Shown here in pieces: positions 47,624 through 56,598 of a stretch of 64,000 nt of DNA (position 1 is its first letter; every line of letters begins with the position of its first letter). The notes beneath the pieces are model-generated. The model ran no database searches, had not been told where the DNA came from, and saw only the letters and a list, made by a program, of their open reading frames with translations. The stretch is from UMGS1312 sp964631595 (GTDB lineage Bacteria > Bacillota > Clostridia > Oscillospirales > CAG-272): NCBI GenBank assembly GCA_964631595.1, contig CAZVXL010000008.1, positions 1-64,000 of the forward strand. The letters run 5' to 3'. The position numbers and the translations under genes are program-made.

Positions 47624-49783
47624 ATGAAAAAAGCATTGGCATTTTTTCTTGCAGCCGTAATGCTTGCCGCTCCGACGGCAGTGCTTGCGGAGGATGTCGG
47701 GCTCGTCCTTGCGGATACCTCGTATCTGACACTTGACAGAGCCTCCGGATATGTCGACGGTATCGATGGGGAGATCACTGCGGCGGAGCTTGCGGCGAAT
47801 TTTGCCGGAGAGGTATCGGTCATCGGTTCGGATGGAGGCGAAAAGACAGGCAATGCCCCCGTTGCGACAGACGACACCGTTATCTGCGGCGGCGACTCGC
47901 TGAAGGTCCTCATCTACGGCGACGTTGACCGCAACGGAAGGATAAACCTTGCGGACGTTATCGCGGTGCTGAAGCACCTTGCGGGCTGGGGCGACGGAAT
48001 ATCCGTCGATGCCGCAAACGTGGAGACCTCCTCGGAGGCGGTGGATCTTGCCGATGCGATAAAGCTTCTCAAATATGCGGCGGACTTTGACGATATCTCT
48101 CTCGGAGACGTCCGCATGGTGTTTGAAAACAGAAAGCTCGATGCGGAATACGAGGACAGCACGATGGAGCTGTTCTTCGAGACCTCGCTCCGCAAGCGCG
48201 AGAGAGGCGACGTGGAGTCCACGGGGGAGTATTCGTATAAAATGAAGCTTGCCCGCAACGAGACCGAGTCCTGCCAGTTCTTCCTTACTGCCACGGAGAT
48301 GCGCGAGGGACTTACCGCGGAGCTGACCGATTTTGTTCACGAGAGCGGACGCGATACCCTTGAGGGTGAGATCCTCCGTGAGTATTACTACGCCATTTCG
48401 CTGTACCAACAGCTTCTTCCGCTTGATATTACAAGCTGGGACAGCGGTTATTTCGCGGAGCCGCTTCTGCCGAACAGAACCTCCTTTGAGGTGATGGCGG
48501 ATGCATCTCAGGGCTTTGTGATAAACGTGACAGCCGACAAGGATGCTCTTGCCGGAATGTACAAGTCGCGCCTTGACATAAAGAATGAAGCGGGACAGGT
48601 GATAAAGACCGCCGACGTGTATGCGTATGTCTGGGATTTCACACTGCCCGATACGCCGCGCAGTGCCTCCGCGTTCGGTATCAACAGGGGCGAGATAGTC
48701 GGCTACGGCTCATCTCCCGAGTATACCGATTTCACCGATCAGTACAAGGTGTACTATGACTTCTTGCTTGACTACAAGCTGACTCCCGCCGAGATGCCCT
48801 ACGATATTCTTGACAGCAGAGCGGACGAGTACATGAACGATCCGAGAGTCACGAGCTTCAGAACGATGCCGGAGCTCAGTGATTACGCGCTGACGGACTA
48901 CTTCGGAAACGGCAATATCAAGAATGTAAACTGGGATCCCGAGGCGACCGCCGATAAGCTTGTCAGGACGATGGACAAGGTAAACTCAAAGCCCGAGTGG
49001 GCGTGGAAGTCATACTTCACCATTCTTGACGAGCCTTACGATCTTGATATGTACAACAGGATCAAGAACGTGGACGACTGGATGAAGGGATACGTCGAAG
49101 ATTTCAACCTGATGCTCTGTATGGCGACGAACGGCGTATACTCTCAGTCTCCCTTTATCGACCTTGTGGATTTCGTGCAGCCGTACCTTGATATCTGGTG
49201 CCCCCAGTCTCCGGCATATACTCTGCATGATGACAAGACTCCCAGAGCCTACAGGTGGAATACAAACACACGCTCCTACAGGGAACGCGGAAACTACATC
49301 GACCGAATCGACAAGATCTCCGACGAGGGCGACCGCCAGTGGTGGTACATATGCTGTGCCCCCGAGATCCCGTACCCGAATTACTTCAACTACTACCACG
49401 GCACGGTGGTAAGAGTGCTGATGTGGCAGCAGTTTATGTTCAATGTTGAGGGTATTCTGTACTGGGATACCACCGCATACTGGAGCTCCTTCTCCAAGTA
49501 CGTATACGGCGGAGGAAACGGCGACGGAATGCTTCTGTACCCCGGAAACTTCTACGGCTTTAACGGAGAGCCCATCGCCTCTTACAGGCTCATGTGTGCC
49601 CGCGACGGCTTTGACGATTACGATTATCTGTCGCTTGCCGAGGAGGCTGCCGGCAGAGATGCCGTTGACGAGGTGATCGGAGCGGTGACCGTGGCATCGC
49701 TTGACTATACCGAGGATCCCGACGTGCTTGAGGCATCGAGAGATGCCATAGCCGAGCTGATACTGCGCGGCAAAAAGAGCTGA
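47624..49783 (+). CDS. Secreted dockerin protein with GH123/DUF4091-like region, copy 1
   Basis: A 719-residue exported protein: Sec signal peptide (residues 1-22, ending VLAED), then a dockerin-like module at about 100-165. Its first repeat has a full calcium loop (GDVDRNGRINLADVIAVLKH), the second is degenerate (SSEAVDLADAIKLLKYAADF). The rest, about 200-719, resembles DUF4091, the catalytic part of GH123 beta-N-acetylgalactosaminidases, with the expected Asp-Glu pair at D469-E470 (FTILDEPYD), QWWYICCAPEIPYPNYF and GILYWDTTAYW. An N-terminal dockerin is unusual. No cohesin or scaffoldin is in the window. Length matches the copy at 51969 exactly. Confidence 0.82.
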   Translation: MKKALAFFLAAVMLAAPTAVLAEDVGLVLADTSYLTLDRASGYVDGIDGEITAAELAANFAGEVSVIGSDGGEKTGNAPVATDDTVICGGDSLKVLIYGDVDRNGRINLADVIAVLKHLAGWGDGISVDAANVETSSEAVDLADAIKLLKYAADFDDISLGDVRMVFENRKLDAEYEDSTMELFFETSLRKRERGDVESTGEYSYKMKLARNETESCQFFLTATEMREGLTAELTDFVHESGRDTLEGEILREYYYAISLYQQLLPLDITSWDSGYFAEPLLPNRTSFEVMADASQGFVINVTADKDALAGMYKSRLDIKNEAGQVIKTADVYAYVWDFTLPDTPRSASAFGINRGEIVGYGSSPEYTDFTDQYKVYYDFLLDYKLTPAEMPYDILDSRADEYMNDPRVTSFRTMPELSDYALTDYFGNGNIKNVNWDPEATADKLVRTMDKVNSKPEWAWKSYFTILDEPYDLDMYNRIKNVDDWMKGYVEDFNLMLCMATNGVYSQSPFIDLVDFVQPYLDIWCPQSPAYTLHDDKTPRAYRWNTNTRSYRERGNYIDRIDKISDEGDRQWWYICCAPEIPYPNYFNYYHGTVVRVLMWQQFMFNVEGILYWDTTAYWSSFSKYVYGGGNGDGMLLYPGNFYGFNGEPIASYRLMCARDGFDDYDYLSLAEEAAGRDAVDEVIGAVTVASLDYTEDPDVLEASRDAIAELILRGKKS

Positions 49784-49791
49784 CTTCGGGC

Positions 49792-50688
49792 ATGAGGATC
49801 GATAAATGGATATCGCGGAACACCTCATCCCTTTGCGGAAAGCGGGTGGCGGTGACGGGCGCGACGGGCGGTATCGGGCGTGAGCTTTGCGACTGCCTTG
49901 CGCGGTTAGGCGCGGAGCTGATACTCATGGACAGAAATCCCGAGCGCTCCCGTGCTCTCGGTGAGAGGCTTTGCGGTGAATATGCGGGACTTGCGGTCTC
50001 GTATATCCGCACAGATCTTGCCGATATCCGTTCGGTATCGACGGCGTGCGACGAGCTGATACGAATGGCTCCCGACGTGATAATACACAATGCGGGTGCA
50101 TACAGCATCCCGCGGTGCAAATGCGGAACGGGGCTTGACAACGTATTTCAGATAAATTTCGCATCTCCGTATTATATTACGAAAAGGCTTCTGCCGCAGC
50201 TCCGTGAGAGAGGCGGCAGGGTAGTGGCGGTGGGCAGTATTGCCCACCGCTATTCCGAGACGGATCCCCTTGACGTGGATTTCTCCACGCGCGGCAGGGC
50301 ATCGCTTGTGTACGGAAATGCCAAGCGATACCTCATGCTTGCGCTCGGGGAGCTCTTTGTGGGGGAAGGCTCCGCTTCTTTTTCGCTGACTCATCCGGGG
50401 ATCACGTTCACTGGCATCACCGCGCATTATCCGAGGCTGATATTTGCCGTGATAAAGCACCCGATGAAGGTCATATTCATGAAGCCGAGGAAGGCGTGTT
50501 TGTCACTGCTTCGGGGTGTATTTGAGCCTGTGGCGCGCGGCGAGTGGATAGGCCCTGCCGTATTCGACGTGTGGGGATATCCGAAAAAGACACTTTACCG
50601 CTCGGGCTCCGATGCGGAGCGGGCGCGTGTCTTTGCGGAGGCGGAGCGGATATACGCGGATATGTGTGATGTGCTGTCCGATGATTAA
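49792..50688 (+). CDS. Short-chain dehydrogenase/reductase
   Basis: A 298-residue SDR-fold oxidoreductase. The nucleotide motif is GATGGIGRELCDCLARLGAE (TGxxxGIG, residues about 23-42), HNAGAYSIP follows (NAG), and the active site is VGSIAHRY...YGNAKRY (Ser, then YxxxK). The C-terminal third is unusual and contains a short hydrophobic stretch (LIFAVIKHPMKVIFM). Substrate unknown. It begins 8 bp after the stop of the dockerin protein, so it is probably co-transcribed with it. ATG has no strong ribosome site, though GGGCATGAGG is near. Confidence 0.85.
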   Translation: MRIDKWISRNTSSLCGKRVAVTGATGGIGRELCDCLARLGAELILMDRNPERSRALGERLCGEYAGLAVSYIRTDLADIRSVSTACDELIRMAPDVIIHNAGAYSIPRCKCGTGLDNVFQINFASPYYITKRLLPQLRERGGRVVAVGSIAHRYSETDPLDVDFSTRGRASLVYGNAKRYLMLALGELFVGEGSASFSLTHPGITFTGITAHYPRLIFAVIKHPMKVIFMKPRKACLSLLRGVFEPVARGEWIGPAVFDVWGYPKKTLYRSGSDAERARVFAEAERIYADMCDVLSDD

Positions 50689-50739
50689 AACGGCGTCGGG
50701 CGAGGCACACTAATGCAAACGGAGTTATCGGGAGGGGCT

Positions 50740-51096
50740 ATGAAATATATAAAAGAGCTGGCGGTGATAATGGCGGTGTCCTTCATCGGAGAGGTGCTTG
50801 CCGCCGTATTGCCGCTGCCCGTTCCCGCGGGCATATACGGGATCGTGATCCTGTTTTTGCTCCTGCAAACAAAGCTTCTCCCGCTTTCCGCCGTGGAAAA
50901 GACGGGAGACTTTCTCATTGATATAATGCCGCTCATGTTTATTCCGGCGGCGGTCGGGCTGATAGATTGCCGCGAGGAGCTGAGAGGCTCGGCGGTGAGC
51001 TACCTTGTGATATGTCTCGTATCCACCGTTGCCGTGATGGTCATATCGGGTACTGTCACCGAGCTTATTCTGAAGCACGGGAGGAGAGAAAAATGA
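50740..51096 (+). CDS. lrgA: LrgA/CidA-family holin-like membrane protein
   Basis: A 118-residue protein with four membrane helices. LAVIMAVSFIGEVLAAVLPLPVPAGIYGIVILFLLLQTK (conserved P-x-P-G-x-x-x-G), VEKTGDFLIDIMPLMFIPAAVGLID and a basic tail mark LrgA/CidA. Staphylococcal homologues modulate murein hydrolase activity and, more widely, small organic acid movement. GGGAGG site before ATG at 50740. Its stop overlaps the lrgB start (ATGA). Confidence 0.9.
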   Translation: MKYIKELAVIMAVSFIGEVLAAVLPLPVPAGIYGIVILFLLLQTKLLPLSAVEKTGDFLIDIMPLMFIPAAVGLIDCREELRGSAVSYLVICLVSTVAVMVISGTVTELILKHGRREK

Positions 51097-51785
51097 AGGC
51101 ATTTCTTGGGGATTCGGCACTCTTTTTCGTGCTTTGCGGGATCGTATTTTATCTTTTGGGGGATGCGCTCAGAAAAAAGCTGCGCTCCCCGTTTTTGAAT
51201 CCGCTCATAATATCGGTGGCACTGAGCATTGCGCTGCTCGTTGTATTCGATATAGATTACGCCGAGTACAAGAGCAGTGCATCGTTTCTCGGGTATTTGC
51301 TGACTCCGACGACGGTATGTCTTGCGATACCGCTGTACCGGCAGCTCCACGTGCTTCGCGGGAATGCGGCGGCGATACTTGCCGGAATAATATCCGGAGC
51401 GCTCTCAAGCCTTGTGCTTGTGCTCGGTATGTCACTCATATTCGGGCTGTCTCACGCCGAATACGTGACGCTTCTGCCGAAATCCATTACTACCGCCATC
51501 GGCATGAGCCTCTCCGAGGAGCTGTCGGGAAATCCGTCCTTGACGGCGGCGGCTATCATGGTGACGGGCGTATTCGGAAATGCCGTGGGCGAGGCGGTGC
51601 TCGGGCTTTTCGGGATCGGAGAGCCTATTGCGAGGGGTGTGGCGCTCGGCACGGCATCTCACGCGATCGGCACATCGAAGGCGATGGAGCTCGGTGAGAC
51701 GGAGGGCGCGGTCAGCAGTCTGTCGATCGTGGTCGCGGGGATCGTCACCGTGGTCGCCGCGCTGTTTTTTGCCGAGCTTATGTGA
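51093..51785 (+). CDS. lrgB: LrgB/CidB-family membrane protein
   Basis: A 230-residue membrane protein with about seven helices: LNPLIISVALSIALLVVF, SFLGYLLTPTTVCLAIPLYRQLHVL (conserved LLTPATVALA-like motif), LLPKSITTAIGMSLSEELSGNPSLTAAAIMVTGVFGN (key KSITTAIG, G-x-P-x-LTA) and GTASHAIGTSKAMELGE. It pairs with LrgA; plant and bacterial homologues export pyruvate or glycolate, which is an alternative to the holin-antiholin role. It begins inside the lrgA stop and ends one base before an inverted copy of the palindromic repeat seen at 44593. Confidence 0.93.
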   Translation: MKAFLGDSALFFVLCGIVFYLLGDALRKKLRSPFLNPLIISVALSIALLVVFDIDYAEYKSSASFLGYLLTPTTVCLAIPLYRQLHVLRGNAAAILAGIISGALSSLVLVLGMSLIFGLSHAEYVTLLPKSITTAIGMSLSEELSGNPSLTAAAIMVTGVFGNAVGEAVLGLFGIGEPIARGVALGTASHAIGTSKAMELGETEGAVSSLSIVVAGIVTVVAALFFAELM

Positions 51786-51802
51786 CCGAGACTCTGTCTC
51801 GG
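51786..51802. repeat. Short palindromic repeat, inverted copy
   Basis: CCGAGAC-TCT-GTCTCGG immediately follows the lrgB stop codon and continues as GGCTCGTA, the reverse complement of the flank of the repeat at 44593-44614. Confidence 0.8.
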
Positions 51803-51893
51803 GGCTCGTAACCCCAAAAGCCTCAGACGGCGCACGTATATCCGCCCGAGGTGGGGCGCATTTGTAACCAATCGGTAAATTTGGTATAATGGA

Positions 51894-51922
51894 TTGAAAT
51901 TGTACGGATATTTTGTTATAAT
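51894..51922 (+). promoter_or_regulatory. Promoter of the second dockerin/GH123-like gene
   Basis: TTGAAA (51894-51899), 17 bp, TATAAT (51917-51922). Another TATAAT lies at 51885-51890. Confidence 0.83.
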
Positions 51923-51968
51923 GGTCTAAACGGCTTTGCCGTAAATGTACTGTAAAGGAAACGAATCA

Positions 51969-54128
51969 ATGAAAAAGCTATTGACACTGCTGCTGACGGC
52001 GGCGACCGTCTTTACCTGCACTGCGGCGGTATTTGCGGATGATGTTGACAGATTGACTCTGATCGAGGGCTCTCCGCTTGTGCTGGACAGAGAGTCCGGG
52101 TATATTGAAAGGATCGACGGAGAGACAGACGTATATGAGCTTGCCCTCCACTTTGACGGATACATCAGCGTGCTCGGCTCAAACGGTGAGGCGAAGGACG
52201 CAAGCGAGCCCGTTGCTTCCGATGATGTCGTTGTCTGCGGCGGCGATTCCCTGAAGGCACTGATCTACGGAGACGTTGACAGAAACGGCAGGATCAATCT
52301 GTCCGACCTCATTGCAATGCTGAAGCATCTTTCGGGCTGGGGAGTAGACATATGCCTGCCTGCGGCAAACGTTGCCTATACTGCCGAGGGTAAGGTCGAT
52401 CTTGAGGACGCGGTAAAGCTGCTGCGCAGCATTGCCGAGTGGGATGACATCTCCCTCGGAGACGTGCGTCTTGTATACGTGAACGAGCCCGTCATCGCAG
52501 AGGCGGAGGACTCCACGCTTGATCTGTACTTCTGCGATATGATGTACAAATCGTCCACTGCCAATACCGAGCACACGGGCGAGTACGCGCACAAGATAAA
52601 GATGGCGCAGAACGAGAACGAGGGCTGTCAGGCGCTTCTGTATTCCGAGAATGACCGCGAGGGGCTCTCGGCGGAGCTGACTCCCTTTACACACGAGTAC
52701 GGCGATGCTCAGATGGAGTCGAAGCTTGAGTGGATCAACTACTACAAGAATCACAACCTTGCGACGACACTGCTCGGTGCGGACGGCGATGCCCAAATCG
52801 GCGGCGGCATATACGGCAGAGACGAGGTGGAGTGGGAGTACGGAGATTATCCCGAGGTCGTGCTTGACATGGCGGAGACCTTTGAGCTCTCTGCGGGCAA
52901 GGTACAGCATTTCGTTATCACCGCATACTCCGAGACGGGTACCCCCGCCGGAATGTACACCGCAACTCTCAACATAAAGGACGGCGACAAGGTCATAAAG
53001 ACCGCGACCGTATACGCATACGTGTGGGATTTCGCGCTTCCCGACAGACCCTACAGCGCATCGCTCATTGCCAACGGAAGCTATAAATATGAGGGAAATC
53101 CCGATCCCAATCCCGTAAAGACCTACTATGACTATATGCTTGACAACAATTTGTCGAGCTATGTGCTCCCCTACGAGATCACCGATCCCAGAGCCGACGA
53201 GTACATGAACGATCCGAGAGTTACGGCGTTCGTTATCGCGGGTGGCGGACATATGTACGGTGACTTTATGTACGGCGGACTGATGGACAGAACGGACGAG
53301 GAGACCGTGGCGAACTACAGGAAGGTGTCCTCTTATTCCGATTGGATGAGCAAGGGATTGTTCTACTACACGGACGAGCCCTACGATAACAAGCTGAGAT
53401 TTGTAAAGTCCACTTATGAATACGTGACGAATCTTCTCGGCGTGGATGACATCAGGAACATAACTCCTCTTGCGGGCAACGACGGATTCTCCTCGGGTGA
53501 GGAGCTCAATATGGGTGTTGACTCCGTTGCGTACATAGATCCGTACATCAACGTATGGTGTCCCCAGTCGAATGCTTATCACCTTTCCTCCGAGGGCGGC
53601 AAGTGGACCTCGAGGCGCTTCCTCTCCAAGTACGGCGAATATGCCGACAGAGCAAAGGCGTTCAAGGAGAAGGGCGAGGAGACTTGGTGGTACGTCTGCT
53701 GCTCTCCCGAATTCCCTTACGCGAATCTGTTTACTTGGTATCAGGGCGTTGTGATCCGCGATCTTATGTGGCAGCAGTATTTCAATGATGTTGACGGCTT
53801 CCTCTATTACGGTGTCGGCGTGCACTGGGACAATATCTCCAAGTATCAGTTCGATATCTACAACGGAGACGGTGTCCTCCTGTATCCGGGCGAGTTCTGG
53901 GGCAGACGCGGCCCGCAGGCTTCGTGGAGACTATATCAGCTTCGCGACGGCTTCGACGATTTCGATTATCTCAGCATGGCTGAGGAGATCGTCGGACGCG
54001 ACAAGGTAATGGAGATCGTTAATACCGTTACGTCCGGTATGTTCCGTTATACCGAGGATTATACCGTGCTTGAGGCGGCAAGAGATGAGCTTGCAAAGAT
54101 CATCCTCTCCGCTCCCAAGCCTCAGTGA
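51969..54128 (+). CDS. Secreted dockerin protein with GH123/DUF4091-like region, copy 2
   Basis: A 719-residue paralogue of 47624-49783 with the same order: signal peptide (1-23, ending VFADD), a dockerin-like module (GDVDRNGRINLSDLIAMLKH with calcium ligands, then a degenerate repeat KVDLEDAVKLLRSIAEW) and a DUF4091-like region with the Asp-Glu pair at the same position, D469-E470 (YYTDEPYDN). WWYVCCSPEFPYANLF, GFLYYGVGVHW and QLRDGFDDFDYLSMAEE also match. Divergence is marked in the middle part, suggesting different substrates. Own promoter. The catalytic assignment is by motif only. Confidence 0.82.
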   Translation: MKKLLTLLLTAATVFTCTAAVFADDVDRLTLIEGSPLVLDRESGYIERIDGETDVYELALHFDGYISVLGSNGEAKDASEPVASDDVVVCGGDSLKALIYGDVDRNGRINLSDLIAMLKHLSGWGVDICLPAANVAYTAEGKVDLEDAVKLLRSIAEWDDISLGDVRLVYVNEPVIAEAEDSTLDLYFCDMMYKSSTANTEHTGEYAHKIKMAQNENEGCQALLYSENDREGLSAELTPFTHEYGDAQMESKLEWINYYKNHNLATTLLGADGDAQIGGGIYGRDEVEWEYGDYPEVVLDMAETFELSAGKVQHFVITAYSETGTPAGMYTATLNIKDGDKVIKTATVYAYVWDFALPDRPYSASLIANGSYKYEGNPDPNPVKTYYDYMLDNNLSSYVLPYEITDPRADEYMNDPRVTAFVIAGGGHMYGDFMYGGLMDRTDEETVANYRKVSSYSDWMSKGLFYYTDEPYDNKLRFVKSTYEYVTNLLGVDDIRNITPLAGNDGFSSGEELNMGVDSVAYIDPYINVWCPQSNAYHLSSEGGKWTSRRFLSKYGEYADRAKAFKEKGEETWWYVCCSPEFPYANLFTWYQGVVIRDLMWQQYFNDVDGFLYYGVGVHWDNISKYQFDIYNGDGVLLYPGEFWGRRGPQASWRLYQLRDGFDDFDYLSMAEEIVGRDKVMEIVNTVTSGMFRYTEDYTVLEAARDELAKIILSAPKPQ

Positions 54129-54150
54129 TCATAATAAATATATATGCAAA

Positions 54151-54188
54151 CCGAGGGGGGTGCTTTTGAGAAAAAGCACCCCCCTCGG
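54151..54188. repeat. Perfect 17-bp palindrome, copy 1
   Basis: CCGAGGGGGGTGCTTTT (54151-54167), loop GAGA, then the exact complement (54172-54188). It occurs again at 58271-58306 with a 16-bp stem and in partial form at 54314-54345. It may terminate the upstream dockerin gene, although no T-run follows. Confidence 0.92.
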
Positions 54189-54193
54189 GCTCC

Positions 54194-54476
54194 CCCCGCA
54201 AAACTTTTCAAACTCAGACAAGGTGAACGTAGGTCATGGGAGGCGACGTGCGCCTGTCCCAATGCACTCCCGTAGACAACCTTGCTCTGCTTGCCCACGT
54301 TTGAAAGTTCTTGGGGATGCTTTTGAGAAAAAGCACCCCCCTCGGGCTCCCCTCCCAAGAACTTTCAAACAAGGGCAGACAAGGTGAGACTGCCTACGGG
54401 GAGTTTGTCGGGAACAGGAGTACGCCGCCGTCCGAAGCGTACTTTGCTCTGTCCCAATTTGAAAAGTTTTGCGGGG
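54194..54476. repeat. Nested inverted-repeat element
   Basis: An outer 19-bp pair, CCCCGCAAAACTTTTCAAA at 54194-54212 and its exact complement at 54458-54476, encloses an inner 17-bp pair, 54299-54315 and 54354-54370 (GTTTGAAAGTTCTTGGG), which itself encloses a copy of the GCTTTTGAGAAAAAGC palindrome. No open frame of interest lies inside. Related pieces recur at 58306-58440. The whole 54129-54585 gap is filled by this mosaic. Confidence 0.88.
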
Positions 54477-54480
54477 AGAG

Positions 54481-54522
54481 ACAGACGGGGAGCTTCTTGG
54501 AAGGAAGCTCCCCGTCTGTTAT
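54481..54522. repeat. Long hairpin near the transketolase end
   Basis: ACAGACGGGGAGCTTC pairs with GAAGCTCCCCGTCTGT around 54482-54521 with a short loop. It may end the minus-strand transketolase transcript, though no T-run follows on that strand. Confidence 0.8.
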
Positions 54523-54585
54523 TGAAATATCGTAGCCCAAGCGTGGTAGGGCTTCCCTTCAGAAGTCCTCCCCGCATATATGTTG

Positions 54586-55524
54586 TTATTTAAGCTTGAT
54601 CGCCTGACGGGCAGCTTCGGCTATAGCCTCGGCATCAAGTCCGAACTCCTTAACAAGAGCCGCCGCGGGGCCGGAATGTCCGAAGGTATCCTTAACACCC
54701 ACGCGGATCACGGGCACGGGCGCGCCCTCGCAGACAGTCTCACAGACAGCCGCGCCGAGTCCGCCGATCACGGAGTGCTCCTCCGCGGTAACGATCGCGC
54801 CGCACGCCTTAGCCTCGGCAAGCACCAGCTCGCGGTCAATAGGCTTGATCGAAGCCATGTTCACCACGGATGCCTCGATTCCCTCAGCCGCCAGAAGCTC
54901 AGCCGCCGCAAGTGCCTGCTCGACCTCGATACCCGTCGCGATAATTGACACGTCCTTACCGCCGCGCATCTTGTGACCGCGACCGATGGTCAGCGTGTAA
55001 TCCTCACCGTACAGCACGGGCACAGCCATTCTTCCGAATCTGATGTACACGGGGCCGTTGTGCAGGATCGCCGCTTCAACGGCAAGTCTTGCCTCGGTAG
55101 CATCCGCCGGATTGAGCACGACCATTCCGGGAATGGTACGCATCAGCGCGATATCCTCGTTGCACTGGTGAGTTGCTCCGTCCTCACCGACCGTGATACC
55201 GGCATGAGTTGCACCGATCTTTACGGGGATCTTGGGATATCCCACGGAATTTCGGAGCTGTTCGAAGGAGCGTCCTGCCGCAAACATCGCAAAGGAGCTT
55301 GCGAACGGGATCTTGCCGGAGAGGGCAAGTCCCGCAGCCACGCCGATCATGTTGTTCTCCGCAATACCGCAATCGAAGAATCTGTCGGGATACGCCTTCT
55401 TGAACATTCCGGTTTTGGTAGCCGCCGCAAGATCCGCGTCAAGCACTACCAGATTTTCATATTTCGCGCCGAACTCCACCAGAGCCGCGCCGTACGCTTC
55501 GCGCGTCGCTTTCTTATCTGCCAT
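54586..55524 (-). CDS. Transketolase, C-terminal subunit
   Basis: A 312-residue subunit of a split transketolase, carrying the pyrimidine-binding and C-terminal domains. RFFDCGIAENNMIGVAAGLALSGKIPFASSFAMF contains the catalytic Glu in GIAENNM, with GVGEDGATHQ-like GITVGEDGATHQCNEDIALMR, and the C-terminal fold (IEASVVNMASIKPIDRELV, TAEEHSVIGGLGAAV). It works with the N-terminal subunit encoded 16 bp upstream in the pentose phosphate route, supplying erythrose 4-phosphate for the aroF reaction. Confidence 0.94.
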   Translation of the reverse strand: MADKKATREAYGAALVEFGAKYENLVVLDADLAAATKTGMFKKAYPDRFFDCGIAENNMIGVAAGLALSGKIPFASSFAMFAAGRSFEQLRNSVGYPKIPVKIGATHAGITVGEDGATHQCNEDIALMRTIPGMVVLNPADATEARLAVEAAILHNGPVYIRFGRMAVPVLYGEDYTLTIGRGHKMRGGKDVSIIATGIEVEQALAAAELLAAEGIEASVVNMASIKPIDRELVLAEAKACGAIVTAEEHSVIGGLGAAVCETVCEGAPVPVIRVGVKDTFGHSGPAAALVKEFGLDAEAIAEAARQAIKLK

Positions 55525-55540
55525 CTTTCCTGCTCCCTTC

Positions 55541-56362
55541 TCAGTTTCCGAGATCCTTCATTGCGATCTCATACTGCTCCGCATTCGGAGCCGCGCCGTG
55601 CCAGCTCACGTTGTTCTCCATGTATGACACGCCCTTGCCCTTTACGCTTGTCGCAATGATCACGGAGGGCTTGCCCTTGCACGCCTTTGCCGCCTCTACA
55701 GCCGTTTCGAGAGACTCGAAATCGTGTGCATCGGCATACAACACGTTCCAGCCGAAGGCTCTGTACTTGTCATCGTGAGGTGCGGGATTCATTACCTCAC
55801 TTATGGGGCCGTCGATCTGAAGACCGTTCAGATCTATTATGGCGCAGAGGTTGTCCAGCTTGTAGTGCGCGGCGAACATAGCCGCCTCCCAGACCTGCCC
55901 CTCCTCTGTCTCACCGTCTCCGAGAAGTGCCCATACTCTTGAAGCCGAGCCGTTCAGCTTTGCGCCGAGAGCCATGCCGCAGGCGGCGGAAATGCCCTGT
56001 CCGAGAGAGCCCGTCGACATCTCCACTCCGGGGATATACTTCATGTCGGGGTGTCCCTGAAGACGTCCGTTCTGAGCTCTGAAGGTCTTCAGCTCCTCAA
56101 CGGGGAAAAAGCCCCTGTGCGCCAGCGTGGAATAAAGCGCCGGAGTTGCGTGACCCTTTGAGAGTACAAAGCGGTCGCGTCCCTCCATCTTGGGGTTTGC
56201 GGGATCAATGTTCATTTCCTCAAAATAAAGGTATGTAAGAATATCCGCAGCGGAGAGAGAGCCGCCGGGGTGTCCAGAGGACGCAGAGTATACGGCATCA
56301 ATAATGCCCACTCTGATATTCCGTGCAGCTTCCTTCAGCCGCATGAGCTTGTTTGCATCCAT
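55541..56362 (-). CDS. Transketolase, N-terminal subunit
   Basis: A 273-residue thiamine-diphosphate-binding subunit of a split transketolase. SASSGHPGGSLSAADILTYLYF, FVLSKGHATPALYSTLAHRG, MSTGSLGQGISAACGMALG, the ThDP motif ALLGDGETEEGQVWEAAMFAAHYKLDNLCAIIDLNGLQIDG (key GDGE...N) and KGKGVSYMEN are all present. Together with the C-terminal half it forms a full-length enzyme. It is expressed from the promoter at 56415-56443. Confidence 0.95.
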   Translation of the reverse strand: MDANKLMRLKEAARNIRVGIIDAVYSASSGHPGGSLSAADILTYLYFEEMNIDPANPKMEGRDRFVLSKGHATPALYSTLAHRGFFPVEELKTFRAQNGRLQGHPDMKYIPGVEMSTGSLGQGISAACGMALGAKLNGSASRVWALLGDGETEEGQVWEAAMFAAHYKLDNLCAIIDLNGLQIDGPISEVMNPAPHDDKYRAFGWNVLYADAHDFESLETAVEAAKACKGKPSVIIATSVKGKGVSYMENNVSWHGAAPNAEQYEIAMKDLGN

Positions 56363-56414
56363 GATATCTTCCTTTCGGGTTTGTATATTTGCAACGGATT
56401 TGTTTCACCTATAT

Positions 56415-56443
56415 ATTTTAATGTATATCCCGTGTTTTGTCAA
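56415..56443 (-). promoter_or_regulatory. Promoter of the transketolase genes
   Basis: Minus-strand TTGACA (56438-56443), 17 bp, TAAAAT (56415-56420). Confidence 0.86.
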
Positions 56444-56483
56444 TACACGATTTTTGCGCCCTCCTCGGGCGAAAATCTCCCTC

Positions 56484-56512
56484 TTGACCTTTTTGCGGTT
56501 AAGTAGTATAAT
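56484..56512 (+). promoter_or_regulatory. Promoter of the M23-like gene
   Basis: TTGACC (56484-56489), 17 bp, TATAAT (56507-56512). Confidence 0.87.
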
Positions 56513-56598
56513 ATAATAGAATATTTTTATATATGCGCTTCGCGGCGCCGAGAATCAACAAAAATACAGGAGTTGCTCCCGCTTGGGAGCTGAGATCT

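Noticed and set aside
54151..54585. Small coding genes inside the palindrome mosaic
   Set aside because: Frames of about 70-105 codons exist on both strands only because the palindromes lack stops; they have low-complexity Pro/Gly/Ser translations and no ribosome sites.
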